From Siphonodentalium dalli (taxonomy: Eukaryota; Mollusca; Scaphopoda; Gadilida; Siphonodentaliidae): DNA of 64,000 nt. The stretch spans positions 182,013,956-182,077,955 of the forward strand of contig CP136063.1 of NCBI GenBank assembly GCA_032622095.1, written 5' to 3'. The notes beneath the pieces are model-generated. The model was not told the DNA's origin. It did no database searches and saw only the letters and a program-made list of their open reading frames with translations. How positions within the stretch are numbered: position 1 is the stretch's first letter; each line of letters begins with the position of its first letter. Both the position numbers and the translations under genes were made by a program. Positions 35,280 to 46,981 of this stretch are shown here, piece by piece.

Positions 35280-36080
35280 CGCAATATCATATTTTTCCGG
35301 TATGATCCAGAGCATATAGCGGCTAATATCGACCTCATATCGCCATCTGTGCTTTGATTACGAGCATTGGTGTATACTTGATACACCATCTGACGCGTCA
35401 CGCTGCGGGGGAAACTGGCAACGTGACAGGGATTCGTGTTACAAAGCCGGGCATCGAGAGATAACCAGCCTAGCGATTGTGTGCTTGCCATAGAGGGTGA
35501 AAGAGAATCGAACATTCGACCAACCCCGGTAATTGAGGCAATTTGGATAACGGTCTATTAGATAATAATCACAGACATGGAAATTCGTGTAAGCTCTGAA
35601 CGAAACATGAATTCATATTATAGAGCACCGCGTGTAATAATCCCACATGCAATGAAGTGGGACACGCAGTACACAGCAAATGCCGTCAACATATATAATG
35701 GATGTGGCTTGCATCCGTATTCATGTTTGCTTGGGTCTGGACCAATTACGACGAAAGCAATAGTGTGAATTACAGATGGTGTATCGCTTCGAACTCCCTG
35801 ATTTACAATATATATTCATCAGTTTAAAATAATATTTTTGAGCTAGGTAGTCCAGTCAACACTAAACATAGAGCGTCTGCATGTAATTTTTAAATTTTAC
35901 TACCCCCCCCCCCCAGAAATTAGTTGGATACGAAATGTTACTATTTTTAGACCATTACAACATGTTCTAATAGAAAATCTATCTTTTAGAACTATTCTAA
36001 GTTAGATGTGCAACTGGGTTTATATACGGTCCAGGTAGTTTATATCCGGCGAGGCGCAACGCGAATCTATCTGTGGTCGT
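35280..36080. other. Unassigned sequence
   Basis: A minus-strand frame of 79 codons (35515-35276) directly abuts the preceding MITE and has CpG-richer composition than its surroundings, but no domain or splice evidence; it could be an orphan exon fragment. C-run at 35906-35915. Confidence 0.4.
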
Positions 36081-36146
36081 TGATCGGATAGACATCGCCG
36101 CGGCACGGGTCCCCTGTTGCGACAACCCCACTGTGAGTATATATAG

Positions 36147-36307
36147 AGAGTAAACAACTGGTTCCGAGAATTACGTTAAATAGTTCTAGAATGGCGAGAG
36201 ACGTCGGTAAGAAACGAGTACGCGTTAGCGCACGAGTTTCTTACCCAAACGTCTCTCGCCTCGAGTGAATTATTAAACGTAATTCTCGGAACTAATTGAT
36301 TACTCTA
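36147..36307. mobile_element. Foldback palindrome (~160 bp)
   Basis: GGTTCCGAGAATTACGTT pairs with AACGTAATTCTCGGAAC and GGCGAGAGACGT with ACGTCTCTCGCC; apex CGAGTACGCGTTAGCGCACGAG. Outer ends AGAGTAA / TTACTCT. Confidence 0.75.
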
Positions 36308-36490
36308 TTTATTACACTTCTGCGTCAATTTGGTTCGCCAAATATGATTAAAACACTCAGAACTAATGCATGGAAGTCCCGATGTGGAGAAAGATCAACC
36401 GTGGAAAATTCAGTCTAGATCAGTAAGCGACGTAACGTCAATGACGTCACGAGAAATGACATAATTCACTAGTGACATTACCATTTTTAA

Positions 36491-36830
36491 TACATAATTT
36501 GGCCATAAAAGCAGTTTCATAATTATCGGTAATAGACACGTTTAATATCAGCGCGTGCGATGACGCCACGGCGTTCTTCAAATAACTTGCGATCGCTTTA
36601 GTTTATGATTGTTGTTTTCGATGAATATTTCGCGTTGCTTCGGGTTTATTTGATCATGTGATAAAAGGTATCTCACACTCGTCCTATTTTATACGTAATT
36701 TATCAACCTCGTCCTCTAAATTCTATTTGAACCTCGGTAAACCTCGGCTCAAATCGAATTTAGTGAACTCGGTTGATAAATTCCGTATAAAATAGAAACT
36801 CATGTGAGATCCTCTATTTAATTAACAGCG
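36491..36830 (+). mobile_element. One-sided foldback element with leader, copy 1
   Basis: A ~170-bp leader (GGCCATAAAAGCAGTTTCAT .. ATATCAGCGCGTGCGATGACG) runs into a ~160-bp palindrome (36666-36825) in which TATTTTATACG.AATTTATCAACC pairs with GGTTGATAAATTCCGTATAAAATA. The apex is TGAACCTCGGTAAACCTCGG. A second copy at 46982-47310 is collinear throughout and fixes the boundaries. Non-coding. Confidence 0.75.
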
Positions 36831-36939
36831 TTTTCAATGGAAATCGTGCATATAGTGTAATAAACCTTAATCATTAAGGTATATATTCGTGGTGGGGTTG
36901 TCGCACCAGGGGACCTGTGCGCCGCGACATATAGGATTG

Positions 36940-37205
36940 TTAGATCATGCCACGAATCTCTATACTCTATATATAGCTACGCCAGTAGATCATATTCCAC
37001 CAGTACAAAACCTGTAAACTGCTTGGTGATGTGACAGGGAAGTGTATATAACATTGAAACAACAGTGCAGGTAATATATATCGTATATAGTTACTACCTG
37101 TTCGTTAATAATGTACTTCGCTGTAAATGAAGTTCCCAACTCGAAATTTTACGGTTTAAGTGATTTTGAGAGCGATTTGCTTCGTGTCGCTTGTGGAATT
37201 TCTCC
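36940..37205 (+). repeat. Diverged direct repeat, copy 1 (partner at 39.64 kb)
   Basis: Blocks GATCATGCCACGAATCTCTA, AACATTGAAACAACAGTGCAG, TACCTGTTCGTTAATAATGTA and TGCTTCGTGTCGCTT recur in order, diverged, at 39640-39910. The two copies bracket the PDZ exon by 2.7 kb. Non-coding. Confidence 0.65.
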
Positions 37206-37209
37206 CTGG

Positions 37210-37844
37210 TATAATAAATCTATATATATAGCCCTGCATGGGGTTTCTCTTGCGTTTTTTTTGTGTGGATACTAATAGTGCAATCGTGTCTTCAAGCAGA
37301 CAGATTAAAAAAAAAAAAATCCGCATGAGGGGTTAACGCTAATAGTTCATCAGCCAAACACATGCAATTGTGAATTTGAAGGATTGACTGGTTGTTATAT
37401 GTACATGTTGTAAGTTAGTTTACGCGTGGTCATCATATTCATCAACTACAATGTGGACCCATCAATAATTTAGTAGGCGTATTGCCTATTGGGCAAGCCA
37501 AGCCAGCAACATTGAAAGTTATCGACTAACTTACAAACCCGCATATTTTGGCGGAAATCGCCATTCAACCTATTGTTTTTCGGGACATTCACTTTTTAAA
37601 CATGTATTTTATCTGTAACCCTTTCTATACTAAATACTCATTGAGGAGCATTTCCCAATAGAAAGGTTCAGATAATAAGTTCAACAATCGACCAGTAGAA
37701 CTTATAGTATCTGAACATTTCCCACCAATGATAATCCTTCAGCATGCACGTGTATTATCTTTTCGACTGACTGTTGTCTGCTAATTTACACTGAACACCC
37801 CTCAACATGACTATAGCATACCATTCCAACATCAACCTAAATAT

Positions 37845-37880
<36 letters not shown>

Positions 37881-38130
37881 ATAACTGAGTGGGAGAATCC
37901 ATTTAGTTATAATAATAGCAAAGGTTAAAATAGCTGTGGGAGAGATATCGCGAGGAAGATGTTTGTCACATTGGGTGGAATGTTGGGAGCAGGCAATGCC
38001 ACATAAGCATGGACACTGACATGCGCATTATATATAGGTTGTTATCATGGTAGCATTTTGGGACTATTACTTTTAACTGGGTGCGTATATTCGCATGGCG
38101 CTTTGGTTTTGTACATGTACCTACTATACA
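37210..38130 (-). other. Probable intron sequence downstream of the PDZ exon
   Basis: Follows the splice donor at 38141 on the minus strand. Contains a (TA)n run (37842-37881) and a small inverted pair (TTCAGATA.TAAGTTC / GAACTTATA.TATCTGAA, 37667-37717). The next exon, expected to complete the PDZ domain, is not recognisable here or further along the window. Confidence 0.5.
37842..37881. repeat. (TA)n microsatellite
   Basis: Alternating TA run, interrupted once. Confidence 0.9.
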
Positions 38131-38134
38131 CATT

Positions 38135-38145
38135 CACTTACCTAG
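38135..38145 (-). other. 5' splice site (donor) of the PDZ exon
   Basis: Minus-strand CTAG|GTAAGTG. The six intron bases match the metazoan consensus GTAAGT exactly. The exon ends after the second base of a codon. The apparent stop (TAA, 38140-38138) at the end of the open frame lies inside the donor and is therefore intronic. Confidence 0.8.
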
Positions 38146-38716
38146 CACTATGGGTTGTCTCGTGGAGGGTTGATTGTCCGTTTATGTCGATAATCTCATC
38201 ATCAACTTTCAACCGTCCATCGAAATGAGCAATACTGTCTTCTTCTATAGCTGTAATTTTAAGGGGGAGACAACCCTCTGTAGTCATCCTTCTGGAGTCG
38301 TCTGCAATGACATCTGCGGCGCTGCTGTCACTTTGGTTACGAGACGCCGGTGCGTTCGTTCCAATTTCGATGCCCAGATTCCGCGAAGGATGCAAATAAT
38401 TGTATTCCACAGTAAAAATGCGGTCTTTTCGTGGTGGCTTAGCTGGTGGTGGTGTTTTCGTGATATCCCGAACTCGGCTCTCGTCACACGATCGCGATAA
38501 ATATCCAGACATCGGCGAACACGGCGGTGTCAAGCTGAGGTCAGTGGTCATTTCCGCTGTTGCACTTAGTGACCTTGACGGCGGCGCACGTCTGGTCTTA
38601 GCCTTATCTCTTGAGAACATGTTAAGGCTTCCCTTTCTTCCCAATTTGTTAGAGGATCCCGGACTAAGAATTTTATGCACGTATGACTTAAGTGCATCCA
38701 TACTGAGTCGGTGCAT
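38142..38716 (-). CDS. PDZ-domain protein, first recognisable coding exon (partial)
   Basis: The only convincing host gene segment. On the minus strand the frame is open after an in-frame TAG just upstream. The first ATG is at 38716-38714, with a second five codons later (38701-38699); without more context either could be the start. The 192-residue product has a basic, Ser-rich N-terminal region, a Pro-rich stretch TPPPAKPPRK (residues 88-97, an SH3-ligand-like motif), then most of a PDZ domain from about residue 98: strand one RIFTVEY, carboxylate-binding loop RNLGIEIG, an unusually long ~30-residue Ser/Asp-rich insertion before the next strand, then LPLKITAIEEDSIAHFDG and RLKVDDEIIDINGQS. 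The frame is cut at HSA + two bases by a GTAAGT donor, so the last PDZ helix lies in the next exon (not found). PDZ proteins are peptide-binding scaffolds at membranes and junctions; I cannot name the orthologue. Long frames on the opposite strand are shadows. Confidence 0.85.
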
Positions 38717-39640
38717 ATATCCTTTAACAAGATGATTTAATCTAACACACACCCAATCGACACGGCGAATCTAATTCGAACAGTCGATTTGTTAAATCCC
38801 GGCTTATTGGTTGACAGATTCCACTGGATCTGTCGCGAAGCACTCCATCAAATTCCTATTCACCAGAAGCCGTCGAGTTTGAGACGCGCGGCACATGTTG
38901 GCTTTTGAGCAGCCTTTTTATTTAAAATCAATGAATTATTTGATACACATTTCCCATTTGCGCGGAAGCAGTCGGCAATGATGTCATAATATTACCATCA
39001 CTCCACGAACATCCTATAGACGTCTGATTGTATTCCATAAATCCGCACTCACACATGCACCATTCGATGCGTGCCCCATACAGGTCAAAAGTGACGGTGT
39101 ATATCAATGGGCAATGAGATAGGTCCGAAACGTATACTCCTCATACGCCGGCCGATTTCACACGCGTTATCAATGAATAATGTGTATTGCCGAGCGATGC
39201 ATTTGCGCCAATGGTATGAACATGCACGAAAGACCTTCTTGGGTATATAATTAAGTTCCCAGTGGTATTCTGCGCTGAATTGGTACTCCGGAATGCAAGG
39301 TCATTCCCCGCTAATTATCTCAGAGAGAGTTGTTTTCGAATGAGAAATATATAAATTAAATGCCGCAAGATAGGCTATACTCTCCTCCGATCGACGACAT
39401 ATGGTGTGGGTGTACTCGATTTCCGTGCCCGACATATATACGGTGTGAGAATCCTGCGGCGCGCAGTACGGGTAATTGCCCCCGCCGCTATCTGTATTTA
39501 CAGCTCTGCTTCACAGTGTTTTATTGCTGTTTTGGTCACACGTGTAACGGAATCTGAAAAAATAAAATCGTCAGACAATTGAAGTCCGTTACATGTATTA
39601 TAATATGTCTCTGGTGTAGTCGATTAAACTTTTTTGTTAT
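38717..39640 (-). other. Sequence upstream of the PDZ exon
   Basis: On the gene's strand this is 5' UTR, an upstream intron, or promoter. There is no strong polypyrimidine-AG acceptor just before the ATG, which slightly favours a 5' UTR. No TATA box or initiator could be assigned with confidence. A plus-strand frame at 39360-39557 has no identifiable features. Confidence 0.4.
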
Positions 39641-39910
39641 TACCGCAAGGGGATTATAGACCATGCCACGCATCTCTACTCTGGCTACGTCTGCAGACTC
39701 TACCAGTTTAAAAATCTGGGAACTTTTTGATGTTCTGCTTATTAACTTTATAACATTGAAACAATAACGCAGAAAATATATATCTTAGTTAATTTAATAC
39801 CTGTTCCTTAATAATGTATTTCACAGTATAGGCGAAAGTCCCAGCTCGATATTGCATGATTCATGTGAGCCAATAGTTCTTTGCGTCGCTTACAATAATG
39901 GAATCGGGTA
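39640..39910 (+). repeat. Diverged direct repeat, copy 2
   Basis: Collinear with 36940-37205: GACCATGCCACGCATCTCTA, TAACATTGAAACAATAACGC, TACCTGTTCCTTAATAATGTA, TTCTTTGCGTCGCTT. Confidence 0.65.
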
Positions 39911-42189
39911 ATCAATGCATATGCTTATTGTGTTGTTTTTACATACTTTTATATTTGTTGCACTTTTAGCAACTGCGCCATTGACCCCTGTAATACTCCA
40001 TGTATATATGCACTTTTGATAGTGGCAAATAGAGTACATTATTACGTTTGTGTGTATGTTGTATTACATGGAAATTCCTTCTGACTACTCGCTATGTCTT
40101 GATCCATAGTTGATGAATTAATCAGCGATTTATTGACTCATTGAGATCTCATTAGTGCAGAACCCCGAGGTATATCGCTCCAAAATATAATTGCGTGTGT
40201 ATTCGAGGATATATCACCATTATATACGATGTGATAGTTAACGTCGACCTGACGAACTAATGTCATATAACATCACACACTGCGTGCGCTATATGTATAC
40301 TGCTGATATACTATGCATTTGCTATATAAATGTGTCTTGAGAAGAATTCTGAAACCGAATTCACATGCCACAATCTAAAAAAAAACCTACGGCTAACGCT
40401 CTCTGCGTGTGATTATAAGAAAGGTACGGAATTTACACTGCAGCAACGCGAGGTAGAATTTAAATTTGTGTGCATGTTTTTGTCAAAACTTTATGAACGA
40501 AAAAGCTGAAAAGTTAAAACTTCAAGTATCTGCCGGAACTTTATTGCTCAATGGGGTGCGTATATATATATACAATTCTAAATTAAACAGCCTCAGTTGA
40601 AAAGAGTAATTAGTAAAGAAAGTGCATGTTAACTACCTCTATTGTATATATCATTTATAAAGTTATCCTGTACTAGATTTAATTGTTACAGCTGCATGTA
40701 TAGTGACAACAGAGAAACTTCAGCAATGAAACGAACATGACAGCTGGGATTATAAAATAACATGCACAAAATATAATCCAGCGCGTACTATACTAAGTAT
40801 AGTGGACAACCACATTGCTGTCATTTGCTGACATGCGACTCAGATTTATAGTATCCAAGATTTTATCAAACTAAAAGGCAGAGTTCAGCCCCCCCCCCCC
40901 CCCGCTACCATGAACTGACCACTGGCGGCAAATATACAGAATGTAAGGAAACCTTAGACTTTTGTCGGAAATTTCACTTCAATTATAGGTTGATATTGTT
41001 CTCATATTTTGATTTCCGAACCCGATTTTTTGTTTCAATTTGTTGTTTTTAGACCAGACGCAGGGTCCTCGCTGAACAGAAATTTATTTTTGCCAAATGA
41101 AAATATTTTTTCCAAAATTCTTTTAGAATTTGCCAAATTCTATCTATCCCTGATAGTACCATTTTTTTGCAACATTAATGTCTTATGTTTCGACACTCGC
41201 GGTTTGAATGACTTTTGATATCGATAGAAGCAGTTAGTTAATAATTATACTCGCATCTCTATTGTGGTTTATCGTACAACGATAAACCAATCACCGAACT
41301 ATACAATTATAGCAGGGTTGCGTCATCAGAAGGGCATATCCAAAAGAGGATTAGCTATGTAAACACCACCACACTATAATAGGCCTATACGGGTAATCCC
41401 TCCACCCATCGATACTAATAGCTATCAGATTAACTACATCTTAATAGTGGTATTCGTCAACTGTCTTGAGGAATTAAAAAGTGACTTGCCCAAACTTTTG
41501 CCAAATGAAAATATTGTTTGCCAAATGTGAATTATTTTTGCCATTGGTAAATTTGACAAGTGGCAGCGCGAACTCTGACCAGACGTCGATATTTTCTTAC
41601 GTTCTGTCATACTTTTGGACTGAACTGTCTATTCTTTGGGGAATTTAACCTTAAACGTGGTGTTAGGTCGGCAATTTCCGAAGTTGGAAATTCTGAGGAG
41701 ATGGCCAGGATAAGCATTATCCGCCTAATGACAAATCCGTTTTCTCATTGACATTTATATGTATAATTATTAGCTATTGAATGCATTATTGATAAATAAA
41801 ATATGTTTACACTAAATTATGAGGTACAAGTTGGAAAATTCAAACCCAAGGGCTGTCAATGGACATTATGGGACTGGTTAAAGGTGGTGCATGCAGTTGG
41901 AAATTGTAAGGCGGACATCCACCCCCCCCCCCGCCGCTACGGAAACCCTCCAGCCACGTCCCTTGTTTCAATAAGTACTAGCACTCGCATGTGGAAAATC
42001 TAAAGGCTGGATACCGTTAATTATGTCTAAATTCCCATACCGAACAGTTAACTCATAAAACCCATACATATTTTATTAGTTACACAAATAAGCATCGACT
42101 ATAGTGCCAATGGAGATTGTATCCGGAACGCAAACAACGTTCCGACTCGTGCCAACGAGATAGCATTCCCTCCGCTGCGTCGTGTATAT
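39911..42189. other. Unassigned sequence with C-runs
   Basis: No gene recognised. C-runs at 40889-40903 and 41920-41930. TTTGCCAAATGAAAATATT occurs at 41090 and 41500. GTTGGAAATT-type motifs begin at 41684 and recur to 43560 (about seven), sometimes as small palindromes such as ATTTCCGAAGTTGGAAAT. Confidence 0.45.
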
Positions 42190-42929
42190 ATGCATGGTAT
42201 AACAAGAAGTGGAAATAGATGCAAATTCAAGACGCTATCTTCCAATAGATTAATTTTAACTAGCATAACTAGCACAACCGAATTCCAGACACGCAACAAA
42301 ATGAGTGCCCTTTCAGGACAATCACATATACACTTGGATTTCCATGTGCCATGCAGTCAGGCCGGGTTGGGTTGGGGTGTAACCAAAAGGTTTTTTTTTT
42401 ACAGGCACGTATATATGCAGGAGGAGGTGAGAGATCCAGCAAATGCGAAACAAGTTTCTTTTTTTTTAAATAACTCGGCTAATATAATTTGTTATACTCA
42501 AGCCTTTTTAAATAGAAATAAGTTATCAAATGTGCCATATATAAAGCAATATATATATATAGGGTCGTGTAGTAGTTTGGTTTTAAAATTCAAGATGTGA
42601 CCCTTCAAACGCGGTTATATAATGCACCGCCATTTGTTTTTGCGACAAGCCAAAATCTAATCGACGTCAACAATTTCACCAATGACTTCTCAATAATAGG
42701 AGATTGTAACGCACCATGCCCTGATGTTGGAATTGTTTTATGCCACAACCATGGCCCAGTCGGCACATTGCATATAGCCCATCAGGCCGTTATAAACAGC
42801 CCAGCGACGACGAAGATGGTTCTGTACCCGATATACGCCGATTTGTGCTTCAATGGTAAACTGGTTGTGATATCTGGTCAATATTGTCCCCAATGTCTAC
42901 ATCTATGCAGTGGCGTGATTTCGTGGTGA
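42190..42929 (+). other. Two adjoining open frames of unknown nature
   Basis: A 136-codon frame (42190-42600) is followed in another frame by 110 codons (42597-42929) that would need a GTG start. The second has a Cys/His-containing segment (CPDVGIVLCHNHGPVG) and looks less repetitive than its surroundings, so it could be an orphan exon or element fragment. No domain recognised and no clear splice pair; chance frames remain the leading explanation. Confidence 0.2.
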
Positions 42930-43640
42930 ATTAACCGTCTGCATGTGTCGTCTCCCCAGGTATACCAATTCCTGCATGGTAATCGTTTATAAAACGTTAT
43001 ATATATGTGAAGGTTTTCACATACGTATAGTGATAATCGTAATTTTTCGGAACATTGCATGGCGACAGGGGAGTGTGTTTGGAGACGTTTATCGCCCCCA
43101 ACCTTGGTCAAAATGTTGAACAGTTGGAAATTTTACTCCTGACACAACATATCATGCTGACTCATCATTCGGAAATATCAGACCAAAAACACACGTTGTA
43201 ATTATTTTGATAGTTTTATTTTCCTACCAGCATTCAGTATTTTGTTGAATGTAGACCAACATATAGAAAACTTTCATACTACATGGTGTTTGACTCCACC
43301 CCCCCCCCCAACTGTGGCCGACATTTTCAAAAGTTGGAAATTTCATGCCCGACACATGCTTGATTGTTGATTATTTATCGCGTTTCAGTCATTTTGGGGG
43401 CTGAAATGGCCATCAGTTGGTAAGTGTCGGTGTTAGGTTTGCAGTTTCCAACAGTTGGAAAGCTTGAGCAACCATTTGGAAAATACCAAGGTAAGGGAAC
43501 CAGCAATGGAATTTCTCCGATTTGGAAATTTCTGTTTTGTTCAAGAGGTTCAGATGGAAATTCCAAGTTGAACACCATTCAACTGAGACCCTCTAGTCAC
43601 GTCTCTGCAATTATAACTGGATACGACTGAACCATTTGAT
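42930..43640. other. Unassigned sequence with GTTGGAAATT motifs
   Basis: Further GTTGGAAA motifs at 43121, 43333 and 43453 and a C-run at 43299-43309. No gene. Confidence 0.45.
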
Positions 43641-43645
43641 AACCG

Positions 43646-43761
43646 AATACTCACCGAGAGCTTTCCGATGAATGGCAACAAGCCATATTTCCGACTAAAT
43701 CCTGAAAAGTTACCCATAATTCTGTTGTGGTTAAGGAGTCGATAATTTAGAGAATTACTAT
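43646..43761 (-). mobile_element. Decayed Tc1/mariner-type MITE
   Basis: Reverse-orientation relative of 25250-25368: shares GATGAATGGCAACAAGCCAT and ACTAAATCCTGAAAAGTTAC on the plus strand, with a degenerate right terminus (GAATTACTATA). The left terminus is not recognisable. Confidence 0.55.
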
Positions 43762-44438
43762 ATAATACATGAATATTCCTACAACTGCGATATGAAAACC
43801 AATGTATACTGCTTGCAATGAACAGAAGTCACATTCGCGCAATCGCGAGGTTCACAATATAGAACACATGCACATATCCCGAAGCTAATCAAATACATAC
43901 CGATGGTATTCAACATGAATTTTTGATTTATATACATCCACATATAGGTACACATCCGTAACAATATCAATACTGACACATAAACAAAAGAGGGCAAAAA
44001 TAATATTCAAACACGCACTAAGCGATAAGAGAGAAGCGATGGCCTGCGCCGCGCTGAGTCGGAGCGTATGGTGCAGTGGTCCTGCTGAACGAGCTTGTAA
44101 CCAGAGACGCGCGGCGAGTACACACCACAGCACGTGCAATATGGCGCACACATGTGCTACCAAAATACCATAAACAATTGATTTCTTCTCATGATGGCAT
44201 TTGCAGTGGAGGAAGTGGTATTTAAATGTCAATCATTGCCTAGTTCTTTTCCCATCCGGCTTCAGAATTTCTCTTCATTTCCGCAAAGTTGCAGTGGCTG
44301 TGCACAATTGTGACGATTTTCTCACCGCAAGGTGGCGCTGGTGTGAATTTATCCGACTTCGAAGATATCTCAGTTCTTCACACAACTGGAAATTCAGAAG
44401 ATTCGACACAATCGAGTTGCATTAACCTTTTTTTTACG

Positions 44439-45022
44439 GAGCTTCCAGGGGGGGGGGGGGGGGTCGGAATTTGTTTTCAGGCACGTATGGCATTTTTTCC
44501 CTTTCGATCATTTTTTGTACCCACCCACCCCCACCGCCAAATTTGTTTCCGTTTTCGGCAGTTTTTTCGACCATTTTTTGACACCCACCCCCCCCCCCCC
44601 CCCATTTTAACACTAAAACAGAGATTTGCGGGGGAAAATTCACTGTAAACAGCTGTATATGAATTTCTGTGCATACTATTTATCATGGATGTTAACATGG
44701 ACATGTAAATGAGTCATTTTGAGGTCATTCGGCCAAAAAAACATGGCTGCCAGCGGCCATCTTGGATTTCAAAATTTGCAACAAAATACAACACGATAAC
44801 TGCCTGCAGTCAGTTTACCAGTTAGAATTACATTATTTCTCTCATTCAAACTGATTCAAAGTGGTTTTGAAGCCCAACTTATTGCCAAAACACTAAAAAA
44901 ACAAGCAGGAATTTTTTTTTTAGTTGCGGAAAAAATTGCTTGTTGGTGGCTTTGACCACCCACCCACCCCGGCATATGTGCCAGAAGAAATGTTTTCACC
45001 CCCCCCCCCCCTGGAGCTTCCT
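44439..45022. repeat. Inverted pair with G-run/C-run ends
   Basis: GAGCTTCCAGGGG.. with TTTTCAGGCACGTATGGC (44439-44490) is matched in reverse by GGCATATGTGCCAGAAGAAA, TTTTCACCCC.. and GGAGCTTCC (44971-45022). The interior has further C-runs and a repeated CCATTTTTTG/CATTTTTTGTAC segment before CACCC runs. Probably a diverged TIR element. Confidence 0.6.
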
Positions 45023-45042
45023 GAAATTTTGCGAAAATTCTG

Positions 45043-45080
45043 TACCAATGCATTAATTCTCTTATAATTATATGCGAGTC
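45043..45080 (+). repeat. Half-hairpin of the CCAATGCATTCTC family
   Basis: ACCAATGCATTAATTCTCTT .. ATATGCGAGTCTCCCA matches one arm and the apex of the 33.0-kb palindrome, with small insertions. The second arm is absent. Confidence 0.55.
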
Positions 45081-45583
45081 TCCCACAGTTTAAGAATGTC
45101 GAGTCGCGAGCCGACTTAAAACACAGAAAATATAAAACGTTTACAAAACTCCAGATTTGAGGATGTTTGCAGACATACCATCGATTTCAGTGGCCTTTTT
45201 TTTAGTTGAGTTTGCATATCTCGCGAGAGAAGAACTCCCCCGATACAGGTTTAAGGTATGTTAACAATCTCAGAAGGCATAAAATTAAAATTGTATTTAA
45301 TTTTCACAATTCTTGGATGTTCCTCACTTACAGGATGTTTCATAGATATTTGAGGCGACATCCACAAAGAATGAGTTAATATCTTCGCATACAGTTTGCT
45401 GATTAGTATTAAGTTCTCCATCTTCCAAATTGTACTTGTGTTTGTTTTGAATCCTTTATTTATGAGAAAAGGTTTGAACATTTTTCATTAAAATATGCCT
45501 GGATGCTTTCCCTCTTTAACTATGTAACTATATTGATCTGTTTACGATAAAATTCCCAGTTTTTATTTGTTCTATATATAAAG

Positions 45584-45705
45584 GTACTCAATCCGATTTA
45601 ACGCTTCTATATTACTATTTCTTTGGCTTTGGGGTTAAAAATATTTGATTCGAGTCGAGGAACCAACCCACCAAAGCTTAGAGTAATCAGATTTTTGAAG
45701 TTTGT
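45584..45705 (+). mobile_element. Partial TTAA-type element
   Basis: AAAGGTACTCAATCCGA .. TATTTGATTCGAGTCGAGGAA matches the left part of 46122-46609. No right terminus. Confidence 0.55.
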
Positions 45706-46121
45706 TATTTCAATTATTTGTGGCACAGAAACACGCCGTCAAATGGATGGTCTCGGTCAAAATTGCGGACGCAGATGCATGGATAACTATAAAAACAAGT
45801 AGTAATACGGCCAAATTTCGTGAATACTCAAGTGATAATACGGCCATATTTTGTTAAACACAATGTTGATAAATAGCACGCTTTGGGAAATTTGATAACA
45901 TATATAGCTGACAGTGGGTTTTTTTATTTAGAAATCTCTTTATTGTAGATAGCTTTCCTTTAAAACTTATGAAAGAAAGGAATCGGGTTCTTATGCGGCC
46001 GCCTAGTCTTAACGTGAATGTGCTCATCAACAACACCAAGAAGGAGCTTCTCGTGCATCGAGTATATGTCATTTATATCTTCTCGTCCATATGCTGAATG
46101 AAAAGGTTTCCCTTGATATCA

Positions 46122-46609
46122 TTAAAGGTACTCAACCCGATAAAACTCCTCTCAATTACTATTTCAATGGCTTCGGGGGTCAAAAATATTTGATTCGAGT
46201 CGAGGAAGTCACCCATCAAAGCTCAGATTTGTTAGATATCGATTTTAGAAATCTATTATTTTTCATTATCGGGAATTGTTTCTGGCCCAGAAGACAGTAA
46301 AAAATTCGTTGTTATTACCCACTTGATCATAGAGTTATCCATCCTTGTCTGTTTGAATATAATTTTGGCGTAAAATCTCGAGCATGTTACCAAATTGACG
46401 GCAGTTATTGGTACTCATCTCGAGAACATAAGAATTTTCAAAAATCAATATCTAATAACTCTGAGCTTTGTTTGATGGGTTCCTCGACTCGAATCAAATA
46501 TTTTTTACCCCCAAAGCCAAAGAAATAGTAATATAGGACCCTCTGATCGGATTGTTGTTGTTGGAATCTGTTGAGATGGGGACCCTCTTTACGGGTTGAG
46601 TACCTTTAA
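46122..46609. mobile_element. piggyBac-type MITE, 488 bp
   Basis: TTAA-AGGTACTCAACCCG at the left and CGGGTTGAGTACCT-TTAA at the right: perfect 14-bp inverted termini inside TTAA. Sub-terminal inverted sequence extends inward (TATTTGATTCGAGTCGAGGA at 46187 pairs with TCCTCGACTCGAATCAAATA at 46481). No transposase. Relatives: partial copy at 45584, solo right end at 23279. Confidence 0.8.
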
Positions 46610-46981
46610 TGAACGCATCCGTGTTAAGTTTCTTGAAGCTGCGAACATAAACCAATTGTTGCACTTTGTAAGTGTCATAGCTCCCTGGCATTGGATACAC
46701 TTAACAGTGCTTCCGGAATTTCAATTTGTTATGTGGCCAGTTATCCTACAAATTGATCAACCTCCCCCACATACATGCCCGTTCTTATTAATTATTCGTT
46801 CACTCTTCCAGCGCTACAAAAAACCTACAAAACATGACTGTCTACTATTATTTTTTTAAACCTCCGGACAAACACTAATAGATTAAATATTAGCACTCGC
46901 CACATTGTTTTAAACACAAATTTCCACAACCTCTGGAAGGCAATACAAATTATATATCTGAAATCCTGTAAATACGTTTAT

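Larger units (their letters stand above)
36098..36930. repeat. Inverted pair (~45 bp) enclosing two foldback elements
   Basis: GGGTCCCCTGTTGCGACAAC at 36108 pairs with a stretch from 36891 containing GTTGTCGCACCAGGGGACC. The enclosed 0.75 kb holds the palindrome at 36147-36307 and the palindrome-plus-flank element at 36491-36830. The pair may be the TIR of an older element into which these inserted. Confidence 0.6.

Noticed and set aside
38138-38140. TAA as the stop codon of the PDZ protein
   Set aside because: It falls inside the GTAAGT donor, and the PDZ fold would be incomplete if translation ended here.
38174-38735. Plus-strand frames of 108-111 codons opposite the PDZ exon
   Set aside because: Shadows of the minus-strand coding exon, which has domain structure and a splice donor.
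38750-38752. GTG as the start codon of the PDZ frame
   Set aside because: Non-ATG initiation is unlikely in an animal gene; an in-frame ATG lies 12 codons downstream, after an upstream in-frame stop.
44434-44704. Gly-rich frames (minus strand) and antisense frames around 44.3-44.7 kb
   Set aside because: Produced by G/C homopolymer runs; no coding evidence.
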